Shown: positions 36,897 through 46,142, counted from the first letter of the stretch. The stretch: 64,000 nucleotides of DNA from Pseudoxanthomonas sp. PXM03 (GCF_014852005.1 NZ_JACVAU010000001.1:952001-1016000), one strand, 5' to 3'. The notes: generated by a model not told the origin, from the letters alone. A program made the numbers and translations.

Positions 36897-37343
36897 ATGG
36901 CGGGGCAGAAGATGGACGAAGCAGCGATCGGCGCGGCGGTGGACGCCATGTACGCGATGATCTCGGGCCCGGCGGGTCCGCGCGACTGGTCGACACAGGA
37001 TGCGGTCTTCCATCCCGACTGCCGGCAGATCCGTACCGGCGTGGATGCGCAGGGAAAGCCCTGGCGCCTGTCGTTCTCGCTGGCGGAGTACCGGGCCAAC
37101 GCCGATGAGCTGCTGGCGAAGGTGGATTTCTTCGAGGTCGAGACCGCGCGGGAAATCCGCGTGTTCGGCAACATCGCCCATGTCTGGAGCGCCTACGAGG
37201 CACGCCACGCCCCGGGCGACGCCGTGCCCGAGCGACGCGGGATCAACAGCATCCAGCTCTACAAGGGCGAGCAGGGCTGGAAGATCATCCACATGATCTG
37301 GGACAACGAGCGCGAAGGCGTGCCGTTGCCCGCTGTCGGCTGA
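36897..37343 (+). CDS. SnoaL/NTF2-like domain protein
   Basis: A 148-residue protein with the cone-shaped NTF2-like fold pattern: an N-terminal helix, YAMISGPAGPRDW, then strands ending in HVWSAYEARH and GWKIIHMIWDNE. Such proteins can be small-molecule isomerases or binding domains; no function can be assigned. ATG 36897 or ATG 36912 could be the start, and neither has a strong ribosome site. It is 21 bases after the ABC permease and converges with miaB, so it may be the last gene of the efflux operon. Confidence 0.8.
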   Translation: MAGQKMDEAAIGAAVDAMYAMISGPAGPRDWSTQDAVFHPDCRQIRTGVDAQGKPWRLSFSLAEYRANADELLAKVDFFEVETAREIRVFGNIAHVWSAYEARHAPGDAVPERRGINSIQLYKGEQGWKIIHMIWDNEREGVPLPAVG

Positions 37344-37352
37344 GGTGCGACG

Positions 37353-38789
37353 TCAGTCGGTGCCCGTGACGCGTCCGCGCAGCGAGTTGGCCAGCGCCTC
37401 GGTGATCGTTACATCGACGAACTGCCCGATCAGGCGCGGATGGCCGGGGAAGTTCACCGAGCGCATGTTCTCGGTCTTGCCGGTCAGCTCGTTCGGATTC
37501 TTCTTCGACGGGCCCTCCACCAGCACCGGTTGCACCGTGCCCACCATGCGCTGCGAGATCCCCGCGGCGTAGGCGTTGATCTGCTGCTGCAGGCGGTCCA
37601 GGCGCGCGTGCTTCACGGCGTCGGGCGTGTCGTCTTCCAAGTCCGCGGCCGGCGTGCCCGGGCGGCGCGAGTAGATGAAGGAGAAGCTTTGGTCGAAGCC
37701 CACGTCCTCGATCAGCTTCATCGTCTTCTCGAAATCCGCATCGGTCTCGCCGGGGAAGCCGACGATGAAGTCCGAGCTGATCGAGATGTCCGGCCGCACC
37801 GCGCGCAGCTTGCGGATCTTCTGCTTGAACTCGAGCGCGGTGTAGCCGCGCTTCATCGCCGAGAGGATGCGGTCGCTGCCCGCCTGCACCGGCAGGTGCA
37901 GGAAGTTGGCCAGCTGCGGCACGTCGCGATAGGCGTCCACCAGCGAGTCGCTGAATTCCAGCGGGTGCGAGGTGGTGAAGCGGATGCGGCCGATGCCGTC
38001 GATCTCGGCGATCGTGCGGATCAACAAGCCGAGGTCGGCGACCTCGCCATCGCCATAAGGACCACGATACGCGTTGACGTTCTGGCCGAGCAGATTGATC
38101 TCGCGCACGCCCTGCGCGGCCAGCTGGGCCACTTCCACCAGTACATCCTCGAACGGCCGGCTGACCTCGGTGCCGCGGGTGTAGGGCACCACGCAGAACG
38201 AGCAGTACTTCGAGCAGCCTTCCATGATCGACACGAACGCCGAGGGGCCCTCGGCGCGCGGCTCGGGCAGGCGGTCGAACTTCTCGATCTCGGGGAAGCT
38301 GATGTCGACCTGCGGCCTGTTCTGCTCGCGGCGGGCGCGGATCAGTTCCGGCAGACGGTGCAGGGTCTGCGGCCCGAAGACCAGGTCCACGTACGGTGCG
38401 CGCTTGACGATGGCTTCGCCTTCCTGCGAGGCCACGCACCCGCCCACGCCGATGATGACGTCACGGCCACCGGCCTTGAGTGCCTTCCACCGGCCGAGCT
38501 GGCTGAAGACCTTCTCCTGCGCTTTCTCGCGAATGGAGCAGGTGTTGACCAGCACCACGTCGGCTTCTTCGGGGTTGTCGGTCAGCTCCAGGCCGTCGGA
38601 CGCGGCGAGCACGTCGGCCATCTTGGCCGAGTCGTACTCGTTCATCTGGCACCCGTGGGTCTTGATGAAGAGTTTTCCGCGCACGACGTCCGGGCTGCGG
38701 GGCTTCGCCAGCGGCAACGGAACGAGGGCGGGGTCGGTCACGGCAGGGGCGGCCGTGGTCGGCAGTGCGGGGGCTTGCGTCCCGGTCAT
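37353..38789 (-). CDS. miaB: tRNA-2-methylthio-N6-dimethylallyladenosine synthase MiaB
   Basis: A 478-residue radical-SAM methylthiotransferase that adds the methylthio group at A37 of tRNAs. The N-terminal UPF0004 domain ([11 protein letters not shown]47) binds one Fe-S cluster, the radical-SAM motif CSKYCSFC another, and a TRAM domain closes the protein. An N-terminal extension of about 35 residues, rich in Ala and Pro, precedes the core. In many relatives miaB is next to ybeZ; here a 4.6-kb block separates them. Confidence 0.96.
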   Translation of the reverse strand: MTGTQAPALPTTAAPAVTDPALVPLPLAKPRSPDVVRGKLFIKTHGCQMNEYDSAKMADVLAASDGLELTDNPEEADVVLVNTCSIREKAQEKVFSQLGRWKALKAGGRDVIIGVGGCVASQEGEAIVKRAPYVDLVFGPQTLHRLPELIRARREQNRPQVDISFPEIEKFDRLPEPRAEGPSAFVSIMEGCSKYCSFCVVPYTRGTEVSRPFEDVLVEVAQLAAQGVREINLLGQNVNAYRGPYGDGEVADLGLLIRTIAEIDGIGRIRFTTSHPLEFSDSLVDAYRDVPQLANFLHLPVQAGSDRILSAMKRGYTALEFKQKIRKLRAVRPDISISSDFIVGFPGETDADFEKTMKLIEDVGFDQSFSFIYSRRPGTPAADLEDDTPDAVKHARLDRLQQQINAYAAGISQRMVGTVQPVLVEGPSKKNPNELTGKTENMRSVNFPGHPRLIGQFVDVTITEALANSLRGRVTGTD

Positions 38790-39006
38790 GGCGCTTAATC
38801 CAGTCGGGTGGGCGGGCAGGGGGCGCGTAGTTTACGCGCTGCGCGACGGCCGGTCCCCGTCCCCGCTGGCGTTGATAGCGGGTAACAGCCCGGCATGAAG
38901 GGGCCGGCGTCCGGCAGTCGGAACTCCGACCGGCCGCACAGATTGGAGGAAACCTTTGTTGGACAAGGACTTGGCAATCACCCGGGAATTCGGGACACTG
39001 CGCGGC

Positions 39007-39909
39007 ATGAGGGGGACTCTGACGCTTCTGGCCGCACTGGCCGCGTTGACCGCACTGCCGGCCAGCGCGGGCACGCTGTACAAGTGCACCGGCAATGACG
39101 GTGTGCCGAACTACGTCAGCAAGCGCGTCAGTGGCGCAAGCTGCGAAGTGGTCAGCCGCTACACGCCCGACCGCAACCGGCCGACGCAGGTCTCCGCCGT
39201 GTCACGGCCCGCAGCCGCCACACCGGCGGTGGGAGCGGCCAGCTCGCCCGCCCTGTCCGATTCGGCCAGCGCCATCGTCCCGGCAGTTGTGCCAGCCGCG
39301 TCCGTCCCCGCGCCGGCCACCGGTCCGCGCCGCGTGGTCAGCGGGCAGGTCTACTCCTACATCAAGGACGGCGTGCGTCACTACACGAGTACGCGCCCGC
39401 GCGGCGGCACCCAGGTCGCCAGCCTGCGCACCATCAAGTACAGCTACATCGAGACCTGCTTCGCCTGCGGGAATCCGAGCGTCGACTTCGGACGGCTGCG
39501 ACTGAACACGTCCGCCTACCAGGCCGAGATCGCCGCCGCGTCGCGCGAATTCGGCGTGGAGGAATCCATCCTGCGCGCGATCATGCACGCGGAATCGTCC
39601 TACAACCCGATGGCGCTGTCGCATGCCGGCGCGCAGGGCCTGATGCAGCTGATGCCGGCCACGGCGCGCCGGTTCGGCGTCACCGATTCCTACAACGCCG
39701 CGCAGAACATCCGCGGTGGCGCGCAGTACCTGTCCTGGTTGCTGAAGCGCTTCAACGGCAACCTGACCCTGGCCGCCGCAGGCTACAACGCCGGCGAAGG
39801 TGCAGTGGACCGCCACGGGGGCGTTCCGCCGTACAAGGAAACCCAGCGCTACGTGCAGCGCGTGGCCGTCTTGGCCGACCGCTACCGGCAGGCGGTTGCC
39901 GCGCGCTGA
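39007..39909 (+). CDS. secreted lytic transglycosylase (SLT domain)
   Basis: A 300-residue periplasmic peptidoglycan lyase. The signal peptide (LTLLAALAALTALPASA) is followed by a DUF4124-like segment (LYKCTGNDGVPNYVSKR), a Pro/Ala/Ser linker, and the C-terminal SLT domain with catalytic E196 in HAESSYNP, then GLMQLMPATARRFGV and AAGYNAGEGAV. Start is uncertain: a strong GGAGGA at 38945-38950 lies just before in-frame TTG codons at 38956 and 38959, which would add 16-17 residues before this ATG. ATG 39007 gives the normal signal peptide. Confidence 0.9.
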   Translation: MRGTLTLLAALAALTALPASAGTLYKCTGNDGVPNYVSKRVSGASCEVVSRYTPDRNRPTQVSAVSRPAAATPAVGAASSPALSDSASAIVPAVVPAASVPAPATGPRRVVSGQVYSYIKDGVRHYTSTRPRGGTQVASLRTIKYSYIETCFACGNPSVDFGRLRLNTSAYQAEIAAASREFGVEESILRAIMHAESSYNPMALSHAGAQGLMQLMPATARRFGVTDSYNAAQNIRGGAQYLSWLLKRFNGNLTLAAAGYNAGEGAVDRHGGVPPYKETQRYVQRVAVLADRYRQAVAAR

Positions 39910-40011
39910 AACAGCTCGCGGCGACGCCGGACGTGCCGCAAGGCCTTGATTTCACGGCGCCCGTTGTCGGCCCATTAAGCCATCCGTTACACTTCGCCGT
40001 CTTTATGCGGC

Positions 40012-40034
40012 CCGCACCGGCGTTTCGGGTGCGG
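40012..40034 (+). promoter_or_regulatory. hairpin in petA leader region
   Basis: CCGCACC and GGTGCGG form a 7-bp stem with a 9-base loop, 46 bases before the petA ATG, followed by GCCTTTTTAGC. It could be a weak terminator or attenuator, or mark the end of the upstream region. Confidence 0.35.
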
Positions 40035-40079
40035 CCTTGGCAGCCTTTTTAGCTACCTGATTGTTTTGCGGAGTGCCGG

Positions 40080-40691
40080 ATGGCCATCGATGGGGTCAAT
40101 GGGCCTGTGAATACGGGCCGACGCCGGTTCCTGACTGCGACCACCGCTGTGGTGGGTGCAGTGGGTGCCGGTATTGCAGCTGTACCTTTTATCAAGTCGT
40201 GGAATCCGAGCGCCCGGGCCAAGCTGGCCGGTGCCCCGGTGACCGCCGACCTGACCGGTCTGCAGGAAGGCCAGCGCCTGATCCTGGAATGGCGCGGCCA
40301 GCCGATCTGGATCGTCAAGCGCTCGAAGGCGATCCTGGATGCGCTGCCGACCCTGGACGCGAACCTGCGCGACCCGCAGTCGCAGAACCTCGATCAGCAG
40401 CCGTCGTACATCAAGGGCGAGACGCGTTCGCTGAAGCCGGAGATCTCCGTGCTGGTCGGCCTGTGCACGCACTTGGGCTGCTCGCCGGAAATGGCGGCCG
40501 AGATCAAGCCCGAGCCGTACGATCCGGACTGGAAGGGCGGCTACTTCTGCCCTTGCCACAAGTCGCGCTTTGACATGGCCGGCCGGGTGTTCCAGGGCGT
40601 GCCGGCCCCCACCAACCTGGTGGTGCCGCCGCATTACTACGAGAACGACACGACCATCGTCGTCGGCCTCGACCCGCAGGGGGGCGCATAA
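40080..40691 (+). CDS. petA: ubiquinol-cytochrome c reductase iron-sulfur subunit (Rieske)
   Basis: A 203-residue Rieske protein of the cytochrome bc1 complex. A twin-arginine-like NTGRRRFLTATT precedes the single N-terminal membrane anchor (22-40). The 2Fe-2S ligands are C129 and H131 in CTHLGC and C157... H160 in CPCHKS. It passes electrons from ubiquinol to cytochrome c1. First gene of petABC, 3 bases before petB. Confidence 0.97.
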   Translation: MAIDGVNGPVNTGRRRFLTATTAVVGAVGAGIAAVPFIKSWNPSARAKLAGAPVTADLTGLQEGQRLILEWRGQPIWIVKRSKAILDALPTLDANLRDPQSQNLDQQPSYIKGETRSLKPEISVLVGLCTHLGCSPEMAAEIKPEPYDPDWKGGYFCPCHKSRFDMAGRVFQGVPAPTNLVVPPHYYENDTTIVVGLDPQGGA

Positions 40692-40694
40692 GCC

Positions 40695-41954
40695 ATGGCG
40701 AACATCATTACCCGTACCGCTGATGGCGTGATGGACTGGTTCAACGCGCGCGCCCCGGGCTTCATGCCCGTGTACCGCAAGCACATGAGCGAGTACTACG
40801 CGCCCAAGAACTTCAACATCTGGTACATCTTCGGCGTGCTGTCGATCGTGGTGCTGGTCAACCAGATCCTGACCGGCATCTTCCTGACGATGCACTTCAA
40901 GCCGAGCGCGGCGGAAGCCTTCGCCTCGGTCGAATACATCATGCGCGACGTGGAGTGGGGCTGGCTGATCCGCTACATGCACAGCACCGGCGCCTCGCTG
41001 TTCTTCATCGTCGTCTACATCCACATGTTCCGCGGCCTGATGTACGGCTCGTACCAGAAGCCGCGCGAGCTGGTGTGGATCCTCGGCATGCTGATCTACT
41101 TGGTGCTGATGGCCGAAGCCTTCCTCGGCTACGTGCTGCCGTGGGGCCAGATGTCGTTCTGGGGTGCGAAGGTCATCATCTCGCTGTTCGGCGCCATCCC
41201 GGTGATCGGCAATGGCCTGACCGAGTGGATCATGGGCGACTACCTGCCCAGCGACGCCACGCTGAACCGCTTCTTCGCGCTGCACGTCATCGCGCTGCCG
41301 CTGGTGCTGCTGCTGCTGGTGGTGCTGCACATCTTCGCGCTGCATGAAGTCGGCTCGAACAACCCGGATGGCGTGGAGATCAAGAAGGGCCCGAAGGGCA
41401 ACCGCTGGTCGCCGACCGCCCCGGCCGACGGCGTGCCGTTCCACCCGTACTACACGGTGAAGGACGGTTTCTATGTCGGTGGCTTCCTGATCCTTGCGGC
41501 GTTCATCGTGTTCTTCGCCCCCGCCATGGGCGGCTGGTTCCTCGAACACGACAACTTCTCCGAAGCCAACAGGCTGGTGACGCCGGAGCACATCAAGCCG
41601 GTGTGGTACTACACGCCGTACTACGCCATGTTGCGCGTGGTGCCGCACAAGCTCAGCGGCGTGCTGGTGATGTTCGGCGCCATCGCGATCCTGTTCCTGG
41701 TGCCGTGGCTGGACCGCGCCAAGGTCAAGTCCTATCGCTACCGCGGCCTGCTGTCCAAGGTGCTGCTGGGCGTGTTCGCCATCTGCTTCGTCTGGCTGGG
41801 CAAGATCGGTGCCGGCCCGGGTACGGATCCGGTGGAAACCATCATCGGCCGTTTCCTGACCGCCTTCTACTTCCTGTTCTTCCTGACCATGCCGATCTGG
41901 ACCAAGATCGACAAGACCAAGCCAGTGCCCGAGCGGGTGACGACGCATGACTAA
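40695..41954 (+). CDS. petB: cytochrome b subunit of bc1 complex
   Basis: A 419-residue cytochrome b with eight membrane helices, the quinol-oxidising and proton-translocating core of bc1. The Qo-site PEWY-like motif, conserved heme histidines in the second and fourth helices (RYMHSTGASLFF; RFFALHVIALPLVLL), and the GYVLPWGQMSFWGA signature are visible. It overlaps petC by 8 bases. Confidence 0.97.
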   Translation: MANIITRTADGVMDWFNARAPGFMPVYRKHMSEYYAPKNFNIWYIFGVLSIVVLVNQILTGIFLTMHFKPSAAEAFASVEYIMRDVEWGWLIRYMHSTGASLFFIVVYIHMFRGLMYGSYQKPRELVWILGMLIYLVLMAEAFLGYVLPWGQMSFWGAKVIISLFGAIPVIGNGLTEWIMGDYLPSDATLNRFFALHVIALPLVLLLLVVLHIFALHEVGSNNPDGVEIKKGPKGNRWSPTAPADGVPFHPYYTVKDGFYVGGFLILAAFIVFFAPAMGGWFLEHDNFSEANRLVTPEHIKPVWYYTPYYAMLRVVPHKLSGVLVMFGAIAILFLVPWLDRAKVKSYRYRGLLSKVLLGVFAICFVWLGKIGAGPGTDPVETIIGRFLTAFYFLFFLTMPIWTKIDKTKPVPERVTTHD

Positions 41955-42693
41955 GACTTTCGCCTCTCGCCTAGCTGTCTTCGCCAGCGGGTTGCTGATT
42001 TCGTTCTCCGTGTTCGCCGCAGGCGGCGGCGACAAGCTGCAGGCCGGCAACGACCTGAGCGATCGCGCCTCCCTGCAGCGCGGTGCGCAGCTGTACATGA
42101 ACTACTGCGCGGGCTGCCACTCGCTGAAGTACATGCGCTATTCGCGCATGGCCGAGGATCTCGGGCTGACCGAAGACGAGGTGATGAAGAACCTCAACTT
42201 CACCGGCGCGAAGTTCGGCGAGCAGATCCAGGTGTCGATGCCGCATGACCCGGCCACGAAATGGTTCGGCAAGATGCCGCCGGACCTGAGCGTGATCTCG
42301 CGCGTGCGTGGCAGCGACTGGATCTACACGTACCTCAAGTCGTTCTACCTCGACGAGTCGCGTCCGCTGGGCTGGAACAACAAGCTGTTCCCGAACGCGT
42401 CCATGCCCAATCCGCTGTGGGAGCTGCAGGGCCTGCAGCATGCGGAGTTCGGCCAGCCCGACGCGGCCACCGGCGAACGCCATGTGGAAAGCCTCAAGGT
42501 GACGCAGGCCGGTCGCCAGAACGCGCAGCAGTTCGACCAGACCGCGCGCGACATCACCAACTTCCTGGAGTATGTCGGCGAGCCGGCAGCCCTCAAGCGC
42601 CAGAGCATCGGTGTGTGGGTGATCCTGTTCCTGGCGGCGCTGACGTTCCTGGCCTACCTGCTGAAGCAGGAGTACTGGAAGGACGTCCACTAA
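41947..42693 (+). CDS. petC: cytochrome c1
   Basis: A 248-residue cytochrome c1 with a signal peptide (residues 1-24), the heme-binding motif C54-A-G-C57-H58, the sixth ligand M153 in NASMPNP, and a C-terminal membrane anchor (SIGVWVILFLAALTFLAYLL). It delivers electrons to soluble cytochrome c or oxidases. Last gene of petABC. Confidence 0.97.
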   Translation: MTKTFASRLAVFASGLLISFSVFAAGGGDKLQAGNDLSDRASLQRGAQLYMNYCAGCHSLKYMRYSRMAEDLGLTEDEVMKNLNFTGAKFGEQIQVSMPHDPATKWFGKMPPDLSVISRVRGSDWIYTYLKSFYLDESRPLGWNNKLFPNASMPNPLWELQGLQHAEFGQPDAATGERHVESLKVTQAGRQNAQQFDQTARDITNFLEYVGEPAALKRQSIGVWVILFLAALTFLAYLLKQEYWKDVH

Positions 42694-42715
42694 GGACCGT
42701 CGCGCATCCACTGCA

Positions 42716-42744
42716 GCGGTGCAGGGCTTCCGTGCCCGCACCGC
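42716..42744 (+). terminator. GC-rich hairpin after petC
   Basis: GCGGTGC, a bulged A, GGGC, a 6-base loop, GCCC and GCACCGC form an 11-bp stem 23 bases after the petC stop. There is no immediate U tract, although a run of six Ts occurs about 33 bases later. Confidence 0.45.
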
Positions 42745-42879
42745 AGGCGAAATCGGCCGGGCCTGGGGTTGCTTGGCTTTTTTCGGCAGGGATTGCACAC
42801 TCAGGGACCGTGGCGACCGTCAGCAAGGGGCTGGCGGCGTCGGTGCGATCGGCGGATTCCGATCGTCGGAGAGCCGTGA

Positions 42880-43515
42880 ATGGCTGCGAGTCCACGTATG
42901 CGCAATACACTGACGCTGTTTTCTTCCACCGATGACGTGCTCTGCCACCGCGTGCGGCTGGTACTCGCCGCCAAGGGCGTCAGTTACGACCTCGTGCCGG
43001 TGGATCCGCAGAATCCGCCCGAAGACCTCATCGACCTGAATCCCTACCATTCCGTGCCCACCCTGGTGGAGCGCGACCTGGTGTTGTACGCCGCGTCCGT
43101 GGTCAGCGAGTACCTCGACGAACGTTATCCCCATCCGCCGCTGATGCCGGTGGATCCGCTGTCGCGCGCACGCCTGCGGCTGGCCATGCTGCGCATCGAG
43201 CACGACTGGGTGCCCCAGGTCCAGGCCATCCAGCTGGGCAACAAGCAGCAGGTCGAAGCGGGCCGCAAGCGCCTGAAGGAATTGCTGACCGCCTCGGTAC
43301 CGCTGTTCAAGGCGAGCAAGTTCTTCCTCAACCCCGAAATGAGCCTGGCCGACTGTGCGATGGCCCCGATCATCTGGCGCCTGCCTTCGCTCGATGTGCC
43401 GCTGCCGAAGGACGGCAAGGCCATTGAGGACTATGGCAACCGCATCTTCCGCCACCCCGGTTTCCTGCGCAGCCTGACGGATGCGGAGAGGAAGCTGCGC
43501 GAGATCCCGGCTTAG
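42880..43515 (+). CDS. sspA: stringent starvation protein A
   Basis: A 211-residue glutathione-S-transferase-fold protein that binds RNA polymerase in stationary phase. LTLFSSTDDVLCHRVRLVLAAKG and NPYHSVPTLVERDLVLYAASVVSEYLDERYP are typical. ATG 42880 gives family length; ATG 42898 is an alternative. It is followed 70 bases later by sspB, the usual pair. Confidence 0.95.
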   Translation: MAASPRMRNTLTLFSSTDDVLCHRVRLVLAAKGVSYDLVPVDPQNPPEDLIDLNPYHSVPTLVERDLVLYAASVVSEYLDERYPHPPLMPVDPLSRARLRLAMLRIEHDWVPQVQAIQLGNKQQVEAGRKRLKELLTASVPLFKASKFFLNPEMSLADCAMAPIIWRLPSLDVPLPKDGKAIEDYGNRIFRHPGFLRSLTDAERKLREIPA

Positions 43516-43585
43516 CCGGCATCCGAGCAAGGCTTGGTTTGCAGGCATTGCAGGACAGCCCAGCGACCGGCAGCCGAGACGCGAA

Positions 43586-44038
43586 ATGACTGATGCCACG
43601 CCCCGCATGACCAGCCATCGCCCGTACCTGTTGCGGGCGCTGAACGAATGGATCGCCGACAACGGCATGACGCCGCATCTGCTGGTGGACGCCACGCAGG
43701 CGGGCGTCCAGGTGCCCGTCAGCGCGGTGAAGGAAGGCAAGGTGGTGTTGAACATCGCCGAGCGTGCGGTGGTGCGGCTGTTGATCGACAACGAGGCGGT
43801 CAGCTTCACTGCGCGGTTCGGCGGAGTCAGCCAGGCCGTGTACGTGCCGGTCAGTGCCGTGCTGGCGATCTACTCACGCGAAACCGGGCAGGGCATGGCG
43901 TTGCCGGACGACGTGGCACACGATCCCGATGCGGGTGGTGGTGACGATGACCAGCCACCCTCTCCGGACACACCACCCGATGACGATGCACCGCCGCCTG
44001 CGGGCAAGCGCCCGCCGTTCCTGCGCGTGGTGAAATAG
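43586..44038 (+). CDS. sspB: ClpXP adaptor SspB
   Basis: A 150-residue adaptor that delivers ssrA-tagged proteins to ClpXP. The folded N-terminal domain (RPYLLRALNEWIADNGMTPHLLVDA) is followed by an acidic, proline-rich linker from about residue 108 and the C-terminal ClpX-binding tip ending in PPFLRVVK. ATG 43586 is chosen; ATG 43607 is a second candidate. Ends at a hairpin shared with the convergent DUF3301 gene. Confidence 0.94.
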   Translation: MTDATPRMTSHRPYLLRALNEWIADNGMTPHLLVDATQAGVQVPVSAVKEGKVVLNIAERAVVRLLIDNEAVSFTARFGGVSQAVYVPVSAVLAIYSRETGQGMALPDDVAHDPDAGGGDDDQPPSPDTPPDDDAPPPAGKRPPFLRVVK

Positions 44039-44044
44039 GTCTGT

Positions 44045-44064
44045 GTCCGCGCTTCCGCGCGGAC
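44045..44064. terminator. hairpin between sspB and DUF3301 gene
   Basis: GTCCGCGC and GCGCGGAC make an 8-bp stem with a TTCC loop; GGTCTG (44039-44044) and CAGACC (44072-44077) can extend it. Convergent genes lie on both sides. Confidence 0.55.
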
Positions 44065-44089
44065 CTGTCGACAGACCCGGGTAGCGGAC

Positions 44090-44425
44090 TCAGTGCAGAT
44101 CGAGCGGCGTGACGGCGCGCGCGACCGGCCCGACGAACGAGACCAGTTGGCCCTTGCGCAGCACCAGCCGCCCCACGTGGCGATCGATGCCGTCGTGGGA
44201 ATACTCGAAGCGGAAGCTGCGCTCGAAGCCCAGCCAGCCATCTTCGCCGCGCCGCAGGCGTAGTCCGCTCGCATGCACGCTCTGGTCAAGCCAGATGACC
44301 CCGGCTGCCAGGCAGGCATTCCGGCCAAGCGCGCCAGCACGCTCCGCCGCCGCGCGCGCCGCATTCCAGTAGGCGAACGCAGCCGCCGCAGCGATCAGCC
44401 ATAACAGGGCGCTCAGCGGCGACAT
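44090..44425 (-). CDS. DUF3301 domain protein
   Basis: A 111-residue protein with one N-terminal membrane helix (ALLWLIAAAAAFAYWNA) and a cytoplasmic or periplasmic domain with the family pattern LDQSVHASGLRLRRGEDG, then SFRFEYSHDGIDRHVGRLVL. DUF3301 proteins are conserved in gammaproteobacteria but uncharacterised. It is 7 bases after nadC and appears to be the last gene of a Trm112-nadC-DUF3301 operon. Confidence 0.85.
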   Translation of the reverse strand: MSPLSALLWLIAAAAAFAYWNAARAAAERAGALGRNACLAAGVIWLDQSVHASGLRLRRGEDGWLGFERSFRFEYSHDGIDRHVGRLVLRKGQLVSFVGPVARAVTPLDLH

Positions 44426-44432
44426 GCGCTGC

Positions 44433-45299
44433 TCATGGCGCCGGACCGAGTTTCATCGACAGGTCGATGGCGCGGACATGCTTGGTCAGTCCGCCGATCG
44501 AAACGAAATCCATACCATCTTCCGCAATGGCGCGTAGCGTGCCCAGATCGACCCCGCCGGAGACCTCGAGAGGAATGCGGCCGGAATACGGTGCGGACTT
44601 CGCGCGACGGACCGCTTCGCGTCGCGTCTCCGCATCGAAGTCGTCGATGAGGATTCGCTCACAGCCTTCAGCCAGCGCTTCATCGAGCTGGGCCAATGTC
44701 TCCACCTCGACGATGAGCGGCAGCGACGGCTGCAGATGGCGCGCTGCGCGGATCGCCGCAGTGAGCGATCCCGCCGCGCGGACATGGTTCTCCTTCAGCA
44801 TCACGGCGTCGTACAGGCCCATGCGATGGTTCCGGCCGCCACCACAGCGGACCGCATATTTCTGCGCCAGCCGCAGGCCGGGCAAGGTCTTGCGCGTATC
44901 CAGGATCGTGCAGCCGGTGCCACGCACGACATCGACGTACGCGGCCGTCACCGTGGCCGTTCCCGTCAGCGTCTGCAGGAAATTGAGCGCGGAACGCTCC
45001 GCCGTCACGAGCGCGCGCGCGCGCCCCTCCAGCGTGGCCAACACGGTGCCGGCCGGGACCCGGTCACCGTCCTGGAAACGCCAGTCGATCCGTACGTCCG
45101 GATCGAGCGCACGGTGGCAGGCATCGAACCACGGCTGTCCGGCGATGACGGCCTCCTCCTTGCAGAGCAGGTAGGCGATGTCGGCCACGTCCGGCAGCAA
45201 TGACGCCGTGGCGTCGCCGCTGCCCACGTCTTCGGCCAGCGCGCGCGCCACGTCCTCGGCGATCGCGTCGGTGGAGGGGGGCACAGGGCGCATGCTCAT
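44433..45299 (-). CDS. nadC: nicotinate-nucleotide pyrophosphorylase
   Basis: A 288-residue quinolinate phosphoribosyltransferase of de novo NAD synthesis. The family motifs ALNFLQTLTGTAT, DTRKTLPGLR and KYAVRCGGGRNHR are clear, with substrate-binding KENH following. Start at ATG 45299 overlaps the stop of the Trm112 gene by 4 bases; a second ATG at 45293 is possible. Confidence 0.96.
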   Translation of the reverse strand: MSMRPVPPSTDAIAEDVARALAEDVGSGDATASLLPDVADIAYLLCKEEAVIAGQPWFDACHRALDPDVRIDWRFQDGDRVPAGTVLATLEGRARALVTAERSALNFLQTLTGTATVTAAYVDVVRGTGCTILDTRKTLPGLRLAQKYAVRCGGGRNHRMGLYDAVMLKENHVRAAGSLTAAIRAARHLQPSLPLIVEVETLAQLDEALAEGCERILIDDFDAETRREAVRRAKSAPYSGRIPLEVSGGVDLGTLRAIAEDGMDFVSIGGLTKHVRAIDLSMKLGPAP

Positions 45300-45565
45300 C
45301 GGCCGGCGAATTCGCCCACCTGCGCCGTGGCGATCGCTTCTTCTGCGAGCAGCACGGGTATGCCGTCCTCCACGCGGTAGACGGTCTTGCGGTCATGCGT
45401 GACCAGCGCCTCGCGCAGGGGTTCGGCCTGCACGGTATCGTCGGCGCGCTTGACCTGGCCCGCACTGATCGCGCGGTTGAGCGCCTCCAGGCCGCGGGCA
45501 TCAAGCACGGCCAGTGGCTGGCGGGTGGTGGGGCAGCAGAGGAGGTCGAGCAGTTTGCGATCCAT
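45296..45565 (-). CDS. Trm112/YcaR family protein
   Basis: An 89-residue protein of the Trm112 family, longer than the usual 60 residues. It starts MDRKLLDLLCCPTTRQPL, a degenerate zinc-ribbon-like start, and ends with YRVEDGIPVLLAEEA, the family's second block. Such proteins may activate methyltransferases, but the bacterial role is unclear. Divergent from purE (67-base gap); it overlaps nadC by ATGA. Confidence 0.88.
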   Translation of the reverse strand: MDRKLLDLLCCPTTRQPLAVLDARGLEALNRAISAGQVKRADDTVQAEPLREALVTHDRKTVYRVEDGIPVLLAEEAIATAQVGEFAGR

Positions 45566-45602
45566 CGGGATGGGGACTCGATCAGCGGTTCGGTCAGAAG
45601 GG

Positions 45603-45608
45603 TAGAAT
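45603..45608 (+). promoter_or_regulatory. possible -10 element of purE
   Basis: TAGAAT ends 24 bases before the purE ATG in the gap with the divergent Trm112 gene, matching the hexamer seen upstream of lysAC. No clear -35. Confidence 0.35.
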
Positions 45609-45632
45609 ACGTCTTTGCGACCGAGGACGGCC

Positions 45633-46142
45633 ATGACCGCCAGCGTTTCCAGCCCCGTGGTGGGCATCGTGATGGGTTCCCGCTCCGACTGGGACACCAT
45701 GCAGCATGCCGCGCAGAAGCTGGATGCGTTGGGCGTTCCCTACGAGGTGAAAGTGGTGTCGGCGCACCGCACGCCGGACGTGCTCTTCTCGTACGCGGAC
45801 GCTGCCGCGTCACGCGGGCTGCGCGCGATCATCGCGGGCGCGGGGGGCGCCGCGCACCTGCCCGGCATGTTGGCGGCGAAGACGGCGGTGCCGGTGCTCG
45901 GCGTGCCAGTGCAGTCGAAGGCGCTCAACGGCATGGATTCGCTTCTGTCCATCGTGCAGATGCCGGCGGGTATTCCGGTGGCGACGTTCGCGATCGGCAA
46001 TGCAGGTGCCGCCAATGCGGGCCTCTTCGCTGCCGCCCTGCTGGCTTCCGACTATCCGGCCATCGGTGCCGCGCTCGCCGCCTTCCGTGCACGCCAGACC
46101 GAGGATGTGATGGCGCACGACGATCCCCGCCAGCCGCTATGA
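45633..46142 (+). CDS. purE: N5-carboxyaminoimidazole ribonucleotide mutase
   Basis: A 169-residue class I PurE that moves the carboxylate of N5-CAIR to give CAIR in purine synthesis. [17 protein letters not shown] and [12 protein letters not shown] are the substrate-binding motifs. ATG 45633 follows GAGGA by a good distance. Its stop overlaps the purK start by 4 bases. Confidence 0.96.
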   Translation: MTASVSSPVVGIVMGSRSDWDTMQHAAQKLDALGVPYEVKVVSAHRTPDVLFSYADAAASRGLRAIIAGAGGAAHLPGMLAAKTAVPVLGVPVQSKALNGMDSLLSIVQMPAGIPVATFAIGNAGAANAGLFAAALLASDYPAIGAALAAFRARQTEDVMAHDDPRQPL

